Part shown: positions 52,001-60,020 of the stretch, one piece after another | How the letters are laid out: every line of letters begins with the position of its first letter | How positions within the stretch are numbered: position 1 is the stretch's first letter | Origin: Tubiluchus corallicola | Taxonomy: Eukaryota; Priapulida; Priapulimorpha; Priapulimorphida; Tubiluchidae | Assembly (NCBI GenBank): GCA_030141605.1 | Contig: JAQGDQ010000055.1 | Span: 703,001 to 767,000, forward strand | DNA length: 64,000 nt | Reading direction: 5' to 3' | The notes under the pieces: generated by a model | What the model was told of the DNA's origin: nothing | Databases searched by the model: none | What the model saw: only the letters and a program-made list of their open reading frames with translations | Position numbers and translations under genes: made by a program

Positions 52001-52834
52001 CTAGCATATTAGAGAGTGAGTAGTTGTGATTATACTTTACTGCAATAATAAGTAATACCAGACTTGATAAATAAGTGGATTGGTGATGGTGAGAAAAGCT
52101 TAATATGCTATCTTAACGGATCGTTCTTTATGGGTTAGGTCTTGTACATTACAACAATCTACATTAAGTAGGCCGTGCCATTCAGTTTGGAACTTATGGA
52201 GTGCTGACGGCGGAACAGAAAAGCATCTAATCATTTATTTTATGTCCATGAGTACATGCTTGATAGTACAATCACTTGCATTTACAAACTTGCAGTTTTT
52301 ATGGTTATGAAAACCATTATTACCTTGTTTTAGGGGCCAAAGTCCTTTTGCAAGCCTTGAATAAATCAAATTGAACCAATTTGTTTAGCCAGCACATTCT
52401 AAGTATCAAAATACTGACAGGCTGTTAGCAGTATCTCATTTCCATTTCCATTCAATTTACCAATGCTTTAATAAATCTGTTTACAGGTTTTGGTGATAGA
52501 TGATGAAGAAGATCCAGACAATACAATCATAGCAAAACTGGGTCCCGGAGAACACTTTGGCGAGGTGGCACTCGTAAGCCAAAGACCTCGCAGGGCGTCC
52601 GTGAAAGCAGTAACAGACGTACAACTGTTGATTCTCACAAGGCAAGATTGTGAAGAAGTGTTCAGGTACTTCCCTCTTGTCAAGAAACAAATGAGTGACA
52701 TTGCAGAGGAAGAGTACGGCAATCAGGAAGATGACAAAGATGAGGGTGAGGGAGTAATAAGGTCACCGTCATTCGACGAAGAGTACCACAAATCGTCTAC
52801 AGACAGCGATTTTGACGAAAACGCGGATGTATAA
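9950..52834 (+). CDS. CNGK: Four-repeat K+-selective cyclic-nucleotide-gated channel (CNGK / tetraKCNG), 38 exons
   Basis: Exons joined by hand: 9950-10400, 11973-12155, 13469-13544, 13653-13830, 14455-14619, 15600-15743, 16368-16433, 16681-16795, 17628-17701, 19249-19395, 20411-20660, 22009-22181, 22962-23089, 24191-24257, 24587-24864, 27378-27494, 29463-29610, 30121-30267, 31771-32046, 33172-33308, 33694-33861, 34714-35001, 35243-35408, 36544-36789, 37595-37756, 40539-40655, 40808-40941, 41126-41285, 41749-41776, 43350-43498, 44532-44603, 45193-45455, 46520-46659, 47366-47476, 48930-49057, 50554-50727, 51822-51962, 52487-52834. They total 6315 nt (2104 residues plus stop) with every phase matching. 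Four repeats of S1-S6, C-linker and CNBD lie in one chain, as in sea urchin sperm CNGK, where cGMP opens a K+ conductance in the flagellar membrane. The ATG is preceded by an in-frame TGA at 9941. All introns look GT-AG except intron 8, which is GC-AG. The C-tail is acidic. The family call is firm; small exons 14 and 29 and the acceptor of exon 17 are the least certain. Confidence 0.95.
14455..17701 (+). other. CNGK: CNGK repeat 1, C-linker and degenerate CNBD (exons 5-9, residues 297-484)
   Basis: Exon 5 (14455-14619) is the C-linker. Exon 6 (15600-15743) begins the beta-roll and ends at IIRGRAQ. Exon 7 (16368-16433) ends on FGE (residues 419-421). Exon 8 (16681-16795) is the second half of the phosphate-binding cassette. 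Exon 9 (17628-17701) covers the C-terminal helices. In canonical CNBDs the twelfth residue counted from the F of FGE is the Arg that contacts the cyclic phosphate. Here it is Ser430, with an Arg one place earlier (FGEITIILPCRSKASV). Ligand binding by this copy is therefore doubtful. Exon 6 could instead start at the second AG six bases downstream, in the same frame; alignment with the other repeats favours 15600. Intron 8 starts with GC instead of GT. Confidence 0.9.
17930..18375 (+). mobile_element. Tigger/pogo-like element fragment (intron 9)
   Basis: It ends with tccggcaaaccgagatatg, the same terminus as the complete element at 32621-33015, and shares the internal block with agtcaatt and ctaatacac. 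Its left part (gcagtggacgagcg onward) recurs at 39125-39480. Confidence 0.6.
19249..19395 (+). other. CNGK: CNGK linker between repeats 1 and 2 (exon 10, residues 485-533)
   Basis: This is a 49-codon, phase-0 exon with a good acceptor (gttgcag) and donor (gtaata). It encodes a hydrophilic segment with ITDRAAAAKSLDFTV and no membrane helix. It joins the repeat 1 CNBD helices to the pre-S1 segment of repeat 2 (EGVKKGIIDPGSRF). The position fits a cytoplasmic inter-repeat linker. No recognisable domain was seen. Confidence 0.85.
19606..19940 (+). repeat. Dispersed repeat D, copy 1 (intron 10)
   Basis: Blocks such as tttcttgtaaagttaat and the aaaagtgaaaaatc-type stretch recur in the same order at 22310-22640. 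The family is unknown and ends are not defined. Both copies are in introns around repeat 2. Confidence 0.6.
21114..21789 (+). mobile_element. TTAA-type MITE, copy 1 (intron 11)
   Basis: The ends are CTCCTTCAGGACCGTAAG and its inverse GTCCTGAAGGAG. TTAA follows the right end and ATAA precedes the left. The second copy at 30832-31540 has TTAA on both sides. TTAA duplication with short inverted ends suggests piggyBac-like mobilisation. No transposase is visible. Confidence 0.75.
22310..22640 (+). repeat. Dispersed repeat D, copy 2 (intron 12)
   Basis: This is the second member of the pair with 19606-19940, in the same orientation and diverged by many substitutions. It has no coding potential. 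Confidence 0.6.
23440..23690 (+). mobile_element. Tigger/pogo-like element fragment (intron 13)
   Basis: It contains agtcaattatgcagag and ends gacaaaccgagatatgagta, matching the right half of the 32621-33015 element in inverse orientation. The left end is missing. Confidence 0.65.
25024..25100. repeat. (AAT)n microsatellite (intron 15)
   Basis: Some 17 AAT triplets are followed by inverted ATT/TTA triplets, so the tract could fold into a hairpin. It lies just before the minisatellite. Confidence 0.9.
25281..27175. repeat. Minisatellite, unit about 55 bp, roughly 34 copies (intron 15)
   Basis: A unit like agagactggcaagcagaaag + aaaagagctgtagcttaact + aacatggagtaagt is repeated head to tail. 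Units at the right end form a variant subfamily (cagagcttggcaagccaata, then a tatatata block). A divergent single unit also lies at about 24975-25020, before the AAT tract. Long minus-strand open frames in it are by-products of the repetition. Confidence 0.95.
28301..28872 (+). mobile_element. Element A, full-length copy (intron 16)
   Basis: It starts CTTTAAAGGAAGACAGGGTG and ends gggtccggttttgctttaaa. The ends are imperfect inverted repeats (CTTTAAAG...). It is about 570 bp with no ORF of interest. Other parts of intron 16 (27495-28300, 28873-29462) show no recognisable feature. Confidence 0.7.
30276..30480 (+). mobile_element. CAGTAAGTCC MITE, partial copy next to exon 18
   Basis: The left terminus cagtaagtcctcgcttaacg matches the 43712 element, preceded by TA. 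The similarity (ggcaaaacgtgacgttaagc, then agaggcaaaaatcaat) runs about 200 bp; the right terminus is absent. It starts only 8 bp after the exon 18 donor site. Confidence 0.7.
30832..31540 (+). mobile_element. TTAA-type MITE, copy 2 (intron 18)
   Basis: It is flanked by TTAA at 30828-30831 and 31541-31544. Its inverted termini are CTCCTTCAGGACC and GGTCCTGAAGGAA. It resembles the copy at 21114-21789 throughout, including the internal gcattttgcatgggttcatg. It is non-autonomous. Confidence 0.8.
32621..33015 (-). mobile_element. Complete Tigger/pogo-like MITE with TA target duplication (intron 19)
   Basis: The left terminus CACTCATACCTCGGTTTGCC and right terminus GGCAAACCGAGATATGAGTG are inverted repeats, with TA immediately outside both ends (32619-32620, 33016-33017). 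TA duplication and the ATACCTCG-type terminus resemble pogo/Tigger elements. At 395 bp it has no transposase. Orientation is set arbitrarily against the 23440 copy. Confidence 0.8.
33172..33308 (+). other. CNGK: CNGK linker between repeats 2 and 3 (exon 20, residues 1062-1106)
   Basis: The acceptor is tttttcag and the donor gtaaga, with phase 0 in and phase 2 out. The exon encodes a Ser/Thr/Asp-rich segment (for example GASSFRTSSSPNTTDN) with no helix pattern, as expected for a flexible cytoplasmic loop that could be phosphorylated. It ends with FIRFFLLS just before S1 of repeat 3. It is assigned by position and phase; there is no domain to recognise. Confidence 0.8.
33694..36789 (+). other. 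CNGK: CNGK repeat 3, transmembrane part (exons 21-24, residues 1107-1396)
   Basis: Exon 21 (33694-33861) starts with YLPNSRFAVMW and carries S1 and S2. Exon 22 (34714-35001) has the S2-S3 loop, S3 (WIDFVSVVPFEIIPLF) and S4. Exon 23 (35243-35408) is S5 and turret. Exon 24 (36544-36789) is the pore SLYWASSTVMSVGFGD, with GFG at 1337-1339, and S6. The S4 is unusual: CRINRLICCCCHLH, two arginines followed by four cysteines where basic residues would continue. This repeat carries the most canonical CNBD of the gene. Confidence 0.92.
35843..36457 (+). mobile_element. Element B, copy 3 (intron 23)
   Basis: It starts aggactagaaaaggggtaac and ends ggtgttcctgtgctttaag. It matches the other B copies, with small deletions. 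Just upstream (35457-35490) is a short (ttctac)n run. Confidence 0.6.
37883..38455 (+). mobile_element. hAT-like non-autonomous element with 8-bp target duplication (intron 25)
   Basis: CTAACTTG occurs directly before (37875-37882) and after (38456-38463). The left end TAGCAGTGGGA pairs with the right end TCCCACCACTA, and the subterminal AATCAATTAT motifs are also inverted. An 8-bp duplication and CAGTGG-like termini are hAT hallmarks. At 573 bp it has no transposase ORF. Confidence 0.85.
38707..39490 (+). mobile_element. Longer member of the Tigger/pogo-like family (intron 25)
   Basis: The left end is cagtaggtgccgcttaatac. The inner part shares ctgcagtgg, tatattatagtgcac and gagtcaatta blocks with 17930-18375. 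The right terminus is not clear. It is non-coding. Confidence 0.5.
41923..42556. mobile_element. Inverted-repeat element (intron 29)
   Basis: The left end reads AAGCTAATGACACATCTGCG and the right end carries the inverse (CAGATGTATCATTAGCTT), about 630 bp apart, with a GC-richer interior than the introns around it. Boundaries and family are approximate. The remainder of intron 29 up to 43349 has nothing recognisable. Confidence 0.55.
43712..44314 (+). mobile_element. TA-flanked MITE with CAGTAAGTCC termini (intron 30)
   Basis: It starts CAGTAAGTCCTTGCTTAATG and ends GCTAGGACTTACTG. TA lies outside each end (43710-43711, 44315-44316). It is 603 bp, with no transposase. A second copy begins at 30276 and a third fragment lies at about 54700-54850. 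Confidence 0.8.
45509..46270 (+). repeat. 216-bp tandem repeat, three copies (intron 32)
   Basis: Copies start at 45509, 45841 and 46057 with atctggcttattttcagacg. The first is longer because part of the unit (aagacaacatttattgaccg...) is duplicated again with a cacaaccaaaacccac spacer. Copies are nearly identical, so the expansion is recent. Each unit contains an acceptor-like tattttcag and a cag|gtaagg donor-like site but no conserved open frame. Confidence 0.9.
46725..46995 (+). mobile_element. tRNA-derived SINE (intron 33)
   Basis: A tRNA-like head at about 46732-46805 has an A-box-like aagctcaatggtggcg and a B-box-like gagttcaattcccg. A non-tRNA body follows, then a tail running into attattgtcatcatcaccat triplets. 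A fragment of the same family (gttccgcttcccgactgcgt) is at about 62868-62915. The sequence is not a functional tRNA: the cloverleaf arms are not well paired. Confidence 0.6.
47890..48559 (-). mobile_element. Element B, inverted copy (intron 34)
   Basis: This is the reverse complement of the B family: it begins aaaacacaagaaaaccctct and ends gcttttcttgtcatttaag. It occupies about half of intron 34; the rest has nothing recognisable. Confidence 0.65.
49058..50553. other. Intron 35, no feature seen
   Basis: About 1.5 kb without recognisable repeat or exon. A 63-codon open stretch around 49450-49640 has no splice-site support and no family. Confidence 0.5.
50554..52834 (+). other. CNGK: CNGK repeat 4, C-linker, CNBD and acidic tail (exons 36-38, residues 1885-2104)
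   Basis: Exon 36 (50554-50727) is the C-linker (YISFLWDYDRGIDVKRI). Exon 37 (51822-51962) is the first beta-roll half, ending MYFIHKGK. Exon 38 (52487-52834) holds the cassette FGEVALVSQRPRRASV (FGE 2013-2015, Arg 2024), the final helices and an acidic, serine-rich tail (for example NQEDDKDEGEGV) to a TAA at 52832-52834. By the FGE...R criterion this CNBD looks able to bind ligand, unlike repeats 1 and 2. Whether it does is not decidable from sequence. Confidence 0.92.
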
Positions 52835-52966
52835 TTTTCTGTACGACTGACACTTCCAGAAGCTATATGAAATGTTTTTACTGAATAACTATGCTAATTA
52901 TATAAAACATTGTTACTCGTGTTATTGCGTAAAAGTCTCAACAAGCAGTAACTTTGCAAGTGCATT

Positions 52967-52972
52967 AATAAA
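52967..52972 (+). promoter_or_regulatory. Poly(A) signal of CNGK
   Basis: AATAAA lies 133 nt after the CNGK stop codon, in AT-rich DNA. It is the first canonical hexamer downstream and is the likely 3' end signal. Confidence 0.7.
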
Positions 52973-53426
52973 ACCAGACAATGCTCTCCTTTATTAGTTG
53001 AAATTTTACTATCATTACTTTGCTTAATTTTACATTAAATTTTTATTGTAAACTTTTTTAAAGTGTATTTGACAGTATGTGACACTGAATACGAAAATTT
53101 AACGCACAATTCTGTGCTACTACTAAGTCAAAGAAAATTTCATGTATGGAGTTTTGTTTACATTTTTAAATTGTGCCTTTTTTCGTATGTACATTTTACA
53201 TTCTTTTCGATTTTTTTTACATATGTCCCCCATCTTAGTTTGCTCAGTTAACCTACATGTGATTATAACATGTCAAGTCCAGAAAGATCTCACAAAAAAT
53301 GAAAAAGCTATTGTTTATTCGTAACGATAGAAACTAAGAAAATTGTTGTCACCTTCATATTTTATTTTTCTCTGTATTACATGTATATACAATACACATG
53401 TATTATTTTTACTAATAAAATAATTA

Positions 53427-53432
53427 TTTATT
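53427..53432 (-). promoter_or_regulatory. Candidate poly(A) signal of TOMM7
   Basis: AATAAA on the minus strand, about 160 nt after the TOMM7 stop. Another hexamer lies at 53361-53366. About 450 bp separate it from the CNGK signal on the other strand, so the two 3' ends converge without coding overlap. Confidence 0.5.
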
Positions 53433-53594
53433 TATGAGAAATTACAGAGAAATTCTTGCTTAAATTCACTCTTGTAATGAATTGGCTTGTTGTAGTTATC
53501 AACCACAAACTGATTAATTTTTTTCGGCTTTTGTGACTAGGACTCCTCCGCTCCTCCCATTGTTGATGTACAATCTGACATGTTAACAAGACTT

Positions 53595-54989
53595 CTACTG
53601 CCATAGCAAACTGTAAGAAAAAATATTAAGTTCGTTTTACTTCAGAAAACCTGAAAATTTGCTTATAGTAACTTGCAATGCGGTCTTACAATATTTAGTG
53701 AATAAAAAGTTTTCAGAGGATTATAGCTGCATTCAGTACAGTCTTTGGGTAATGTCAACTTCAGAAGCAGTTGACTTTTATTCAATGCAGTTTTGCATGC
53801 CTGCACTAAATTATACAGTCAAATCTCATTGTAACTGAATCTTTACAATGCCAGCCTCGTTTAATGCCCAAATTTTTGGGCAAAGGTCTTTTTGGCGCTC
53901 TCTCAACTGTCAACCATTTCCTCGCCCATCCACAAAATTGAATTTTTGTTTGTATGAAATAAAGTACAATGGGTCTGCGTATTAGCCTTATGCACGCGTT
54001 ACGGTGTACTAATTAACTGCAGTTAATTAATACCTGCACCTTGTGTTGGTTTCATTTGAAATTGAATTTATGACCCCATGACATGGTCTTCAGGAGCAAT
54101 AAAAATTTCTACAGTTTTTGCCACATACTCTTCATATACAAACTCCTGGCTAGATTTTCATCATCCTTTTTATAAGTGAATTTTTGAAACGTAAACTCCA
54201 GATATTTGCGTAACATGTGGTCAGAACGTACAATATGTACGCAGAACATTGAGACATTTTAGACTCTATCTAATAATTTGGTCAAATTATTAAACTGCAA
54301 AATGGTCAAACTTTGTCAGAAAAGACCTGCATTTAACAAATGTATGATCGACACACAAATGGAATTGTAGCACATGAACTTTTCAAGAAAATTTAAAAAG
54401 TTTTATCAATTTAAAATCTAATTAAACCTAATTAACATGTCAAACCAAATAAAATCTGCAAAACGCATTCACCTGAGAAGCGTAATTTCTGGCATACCCG
54501 GATCGGCACCTTTACGAAATCCTGGAAAATGAAAAAAAATCCTGTCACATTTGCAAGATTACACAAACAAATTTTGTAAAATAGAAGAGACAGATGTTTG
54601 TAATTCTAGAAACGCAGTTATAAATGTTTGTGATGTAGTAGTTAAAATGACATGCTAGTCAGCATAATTGCACACTTGTTTCAAAGTCGACTTTTAGCCG
54701 ACTGCTGATAAAATAAAAAATGTGTTTGAGCAAAGTAAAAAATCTTCATTAAAATTGAACTTGTATCGCTAAGTGAAAAAATGTGTCAAATGTTCAGCAT
54801 TGCTAAAACAAAATGTCGCTAAAAGGGAAAGTCATTAAGCAAGGATGTTAACACCAAAGATGACTAAACACTGACACTGACAAGACAAAACTTGCCTAAA
54901 TACAATATAGTTGGAATAAATCCGTAATGAAAGGCAGTTTTTCCTATGTTGATGACCACTTGAAGCCTCTGTTTCATTTCCAGACTCAT
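53595..54989 (-). CDS. TOMM7: Mitochondrial import receptor subunit TOM7 homologue
   Basis: Three coding exons: 54989-54896 (start), 54521-54473, 53610-53595 (stop). Together they encode 52 residues, close to the usual 50-60 for the family. TOM7 is a small tail-anchored subunit of the outer-membrane TOM complex that tunes complex stability and preprotein sorting. Family hallmarks visible are KQRLQ near the N-terminus, the membrane segment around HYGFIPTILYLGFRKG, and the signature GADPGMPEITLLSLLW before the stop. Intron 1 has a GC donor (TTAG|GCAAGT); intron 2 is GT-AG. All phases match. An acceptor-like site 24 nt before the ATG (exon edge 55013) suggests a spliced 5' UTR. The gene is tail-to-tail with CNGK and functionally unrelated. 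It is too short for ORF-based calling. Confidence 0.96.
54690..54855 (+). mobile_element. CAGTAAGTCC MITE, right-end fragment (TOMM7 intron 1)
   Basis: It shares cgctaagtgaaaaaatgtgt and aaatgttcagc with the right part of 43712-44314 and ends near cattaagcaaggatg. It sits inside the first TOMM7 intron. Confidence 0.5.
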
Positions 54990-55015
54990 TGTTGCTTAGT
55001 CGATAAAATGAACCT

Positions 55016-58000
55016 GAAAGAAAGAAAAGAAAAACAGATTATAAACAGCCATTCTACACTTGGGAAAGACTAGGTTAAAAATATCAACAGCAGTAGAAAA
55101 ATGGAACTGTGGGAAAAAAACTGCAGCAGAAAAAACAAGTCATGCATGGTGATAAAAGATAAATCAAATCAGACCCGGTCAGACAAACAGCAGAGTGAAA
55201 TTTAACTGTGTGAGCTATGCTCTTTCTATTGATTTACAATTGCAATTTCAATTTAGTAACTGCGGCTACCATTGGCTGCCCTAAAACATACAAGATCTTA
55301 CAGAATGACAAACACATACATGTGTAGTATATAATGGTTTACCTATTTCACGATAAAAATCTTCTATACATCATTACATGTAATAGTTTACGTTGATTCT
55401 AAGAAAGTGAATAAAAATTATTTGGAATTTGCTATAGCCATGTGGAACCATTTCCTTGAACAATTGGAAAGGCCTGAAGTGCAATTATACCATAAAGTAT
55501 TTGTGCATTTCGGCCAATGACCAATCTTAACAATTTTTCTAACTCATGTAGGCTTACTATAACAGAATTTCATGTGAAGGGGTCTACATGTAATTAAATA
55601 AGCTTAACGTTTCAGTAAACCTTACTGCAAGCTTGAAATTGATAAATCTCAGCTTCGAACTTTTATTTATTCGAAATTTTTTAAGCTGGTGGCAAATTTA
55701 TTTAAGAATTTGTTGAACATTCATTTTTAATCACTGTCAAAGAACACACGAAGGTAGCAATATGACAAACCTTCCAGCACTAGACGACCAACCGAAATGT
55801 TCTGCGAAAGATTTCTTGTTCTTGCTGTTTAAAAAATTAGAAATGAATGATTTTTGTGGGCTAGTAGAACTCTGTTTTTTCAAGCTTGATAATATTTTCA
55901 AAATTTAAAATAAATTAACTTTGACGTTGCTTCTTAACGAGCTTGTATTTGATGCTGTGGCTGTTTTACGTGAATAGTAAGTGCAGTTCCAGGTATTAAG
56001 GTATTCATCGTCTGTGCTGTTATTGTAGTACTACTACTACTACTAGTAGTAATTAGTAGTAATAAAATTTTATTTTCAGTCGGGTTAGTAGTACTGCAAC
56101 ATAAAAGATTAGCTAAATTGTGATTTGCTGACAATGGATGATGGATGATATGTACAATAAAATGTGATGACGTTATTTTTGTAAATAAGTAGCTTCACAG
56201 AAGACATAATACTTAATAGAAAGTGCCCTTCTTTTACGTTCCGAGTAACACTTCTACCATTGGTCATTGATGATTAAATTTAACGAAGTACTTTGCCTTT
56301 GTGAGGGGGAAATGGGCGTAATCCCCCCCCCTCTGATATCCGGGAAAGCGCTTGTTTCAAATAAGACAGGCAGCCTGCAAATAATAAATGCAGGCAGGCG
56401 AAAACAAATGCTTCTGACACATTGATTAATCAGAACTCGCGCCTTTATTAAAATTTATAAAGATACAAAATAACACAAAACTCAGTTTAAAAAAAATTAA
56501 CACAAAAGCGGTTTTCTTTCCGTCTGCTAAAAGTAGTTCCCCCACTCCTCTGCCTCCTTGCCAAATAGTTCCATTTAAAAAAAAGAAAATTGTTGTTCCC
56601 TACGTTCTTCACAAATGTTGATTCACGACTAGACATCTTTAATGTTAGGTAAATGTTTTTCAATACAGCCCTTGTTGCTTTACTTAGGTGGGACACTATA
56701 TTATAGGTGGGACATAAGTTATAGCTCAGGCACGTGATGAAATACAATTAATTTTTGTTTATTCTTTGTTCGATAAAGTGCAACACTTTAGGTACATGTA
56801 TACATTAATTTTGTCAGGTTTCATAAGTATCAGTGAATGATTGTAGAATAGGCAATATGCAACTGAGAAACTCATAGGGATGCCTGTAAATTGTTCTAGA
56901 CCATGCTGATGAATTGACGGTAGCCGTGTCATGTCAAACCGACATTTGTCGATAAATAACGGAATTTTGTGATTTAGGCCTGCAAGTGGTTGTTATCTTA
57001 CAGATACGATGATTGAAGACTTTAGAATAATTTTACTATAGATTTTATTATTTTTATTATTGTTTTTATTTTTTCTATGTGTAACAAGATTTCTGCTGCT
57101 AAAATTTATTTAGTAGTAAAACAGCATGACACCAGGGACATAATAATGGTGAAACATTGTGCTTAGGGTACTTGATGCAGATGTATAATGCCTATAATTA
57201 AGTTTCTTGAAGCTAAAAATATTTAGACAAATGTGCTGGTGAATCAAAGTACGTGGGAGAGAACATGAGCTTTAAGTTTAGCTGCGGTAACTTAAAATAC
57301 TTAAACCCTCATCACTGGTTGCTTTAGCCTTTACACTGATCATGTATAAATTTTATATATTAAGGCATTTAGAACTAATTTTATGTCAGACTTTTCGGTA
57401 TGATTAAAGAACTATAATTCCACAGCAATGTTTGCGGGTTAGTTGACATTTTTTCATTTGCGACCAGCAATTTGATCAAAGGGTAATAAGGTAAATCTTT
57501 CACACAAAATTTTGATATGAAGCACATTTTCTTGAGGGAAATTACTGACTCCATTTTTTGCATTGATTTGCTTTACAATGTCTTTTGGTCTGGTAAACAT
57601 ATAGCACTGATACATTTTCTGGAATATTTGCAAATTGTCACTTATCGTGACATTGTTCATGTTTGTCTGGTTTGTCTACAGTCAGCCGGCAAGAGTTTGC
57701 TAGACTGGGCTGGGTAGGCGGAGCTTAGCACGCATTGCCAATCTGTACATTAAACAATTGGTGAGCAAAAAAATCTCACTGCTTCTTCTGTGGCAACTGA
57801 AGGGGAGGATGACGCAAACTCCTGCTATTCTGTGGCAGGAGTAAAAGTGCAAGTCAGCTGTGTTATTGTGACTAAACGAAATCAACGGTGTAAAGCAGGT
57901 CGTCATAAATTATATATTTGTTGCAGTCACAATATAATGTACTATGTAGTACTAATGTATTATGTACTGTGCACAGGACTGTAGTATTCACTTCACAGTG

Positions 58001-58905
58001 ATGGATTCTCTATAACCTTTTCATTTAGGTGTGCTAATTGACATTGCTAAGATATATTTAGGTATGAAGTACTATGAAGTTCATTGAGGTATTTCAAATT
58101 TTGTATCTCTCAGCATAAATTGAGAAGAATAAAGCCTGGTTATTAAGTGGATGAGTGACCACTAGCAGATGTGCTTCTGTGCAGTTTTGTCTGCCATAGA
58201 ATGCCTAGAATGTCACGTCATCCTATACCTCATAGCTCAAGATCATAAGTCATCAGAACAGCATAGGTCACGGTCACGGAAAATCCGGTAAAATTTCACA
58301 CTCGACTTATTTATTCAGTTCCAAAACAAATAAAATCAAATTATTTGTTGTTGGTTAGCAACTTAACAACAGCTTGAGATAATATGCACTGGAAGCTAAA
58401 ATGTGTTGATACATGTAAATTTTATAAAACAAAATTAAATGCAATTATAGTATTTGGTTGTAAAGATTTGGAGTGTGCTATTTTTTAAGAAGCTATCTTC
58501 ATTCTCTTATATTCGTGTAGCTGTTTATGTGTAGATAACTTATGCCTAAACAAATAAATATGTAGAATTTAAAGTATCTGTCAGCCTGTCTGTTAGTTAT
58601 GCCATTTTGCCCATGGTCATAGCACTCTGTACCAAATTGGTACATTTACTTTCTGTTATTGTGTATGCACTTAAATGTGGATTGATCACAAATCATAATT
58701 TACAAAATTCTACTATGTTACCTATTTAAAGCCTTGAACGTCGAAGCCTAAATTTTAAATCTAGATGAAACTTGGAATGGCTGTGAATGTCTTTACACAG
58801 CTTTAGAGTTCAAAAGTGTCTTTAGAAAAGCAAATAAATGATTATGTTATGTTCTGTGATAAACAATGTTTTATAATTCTAAAGTATATATATTTATTAA
58901 CCCAG
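55016..58905. other. Region upstream of TOMM7, no supported gene
   Basis: This is AT-rich unique DNA with scattered short open frames lacking splice-site or family support. It contains an acta/tagt triplet palindrome near 56029-56060 (ctactactactactag and its inverse) and a C8 run at about 56322-56330. The TOMM7 promoter must lie at its left edge. No clear core element is seen. Confidence 0.5.
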
Positions 58906-59083
58906 GTTTATTACACTAGGATGCCCTGTTTGCCCCACGCCCCTGACTTCTGGATATTTTTCTTAGCTACTTTGGCTTCACTCCTCACTTTAATATTGAT
59001 CAGACTTTTGCACTCGGTTACCATGGGAACTATATGGTTGCCAATATTATTCAGTTTTCTCTTCACCAATGTTGACTTTCCTG
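58906..59083 (+). other. Candidate internal exon of an unknown membrane protein
   Basis: It sits between attaacccag and G|gtaggt, 178 nt, phase 0 in and phase 1 out. It encodes YYTRMPCLPHAPD, then a hydrophobic helix (FWIFFLATLASLLTLILI) and a second one (IWLPILFSFLF) ending NVDFPG. Hydrophobic periodicity and splice sites support a real exon; partner exons were not found. A possible following exon at about 59361 (gattgcag acceptor) would end quickly inside element A. No family is recognised. Confidence 0.35.
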
Positions 59084-59404
59084 GTAGGTGTATTTATTTT
59101 GATGTCATCTTGGCATTAAAAGCTAATCTATAAAATGCTAATGTAATGTCTCTTGCATGTCTTTGTGGGATTTTTAGTTGATTAGTTATCATGGTTGGAA
59201 AGTAAATTAATTTAAGTCAATTTATACGGCACTCAACGCTTATAAAGATTTACCATCTTTGGCTTTCTTGCAAATGCATAATTATTAAATTTCTTACTGT
59301 AAGTTCTGCCTATAAAACTGGTTGTGTTTTGTATAAATTATAACGCTGAAGTGATTGCAGGTTGCAGTCCAAGCGTATGTGACATGTTTTTAACATCTTA
59401 TATC

Positions 59405-60020
59405 TTAAAGCAAAACCGGACCCAAACTTAAACTGTACATCAAACAATCTACTCTTTAAAATATTGAAATTAAACATACTGTTTTTTCAAAAATCATGTA
59501 CGTAAAACAATTATTACCACACAAACACAATTTCGCGTTCACGCTGCTACTTCTTCGCTGTCACATGCATTTCAATAGTTAGACGGGCACTAGCGCACGC
59601 ATTTCGAAAACGCATTGCACAAAAAACAGTTGCTGTACCTCTCAGCTCAGATGTGTTAGTTTGTGATGAACTACACATGTTTGACAGCTCATGCATGAGC
59701 GGTGAATCTGAAATTTGAATTTTTGCCTAAGGAGATAAAATAGTTTTAGTACGTCACACTGAATATCTTACAGTTGCACTGTACTTCAATTTTCGCTTTT
59801 ACAAACACATGTAACACACTCGTGGAATATTTTTGTTGTTGAAATTATGTTAGTTTGTGATGTCATCAATAGTTGGGCTCGCCCGCCGTTAATTAAGTTT
59901 TTAATCTATTATTTAGTTATCGGGAACGCTTTTGCAGTATTAATCATGTTAAAATATATACTTTTTATCCGACTTGAAAATGGGGTAGTATAGGAAAAAT
60001 CATCCTGTCTTCCTTTAAAG
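59405..60020 (-). mobile_element. Element A, inverted full-length copy
   Basis: This is the reverse complement of the A family: ttaaagcaaaaccggaccca at the left and catcctgtcttcctttaaag at the right. The stretch 60021-60930 after it has no recognisable feature. Confidence 0.7.

Noticed and set aside
9950-52834. Four-domain voltage-gated Na+/Ca2+ channel
   Set aside because: The filters are K+-type GFG/GIG instead of EEEE/DEKA, and each repeat is followed by a C-linker and CNBD fold.
9950-52834. Tandem array of four separate CNG/HCN genes
   Set aside because: There is no stop codon, poly(A) signal or credible new start between repeats, and linker exons join the repeats in frame.
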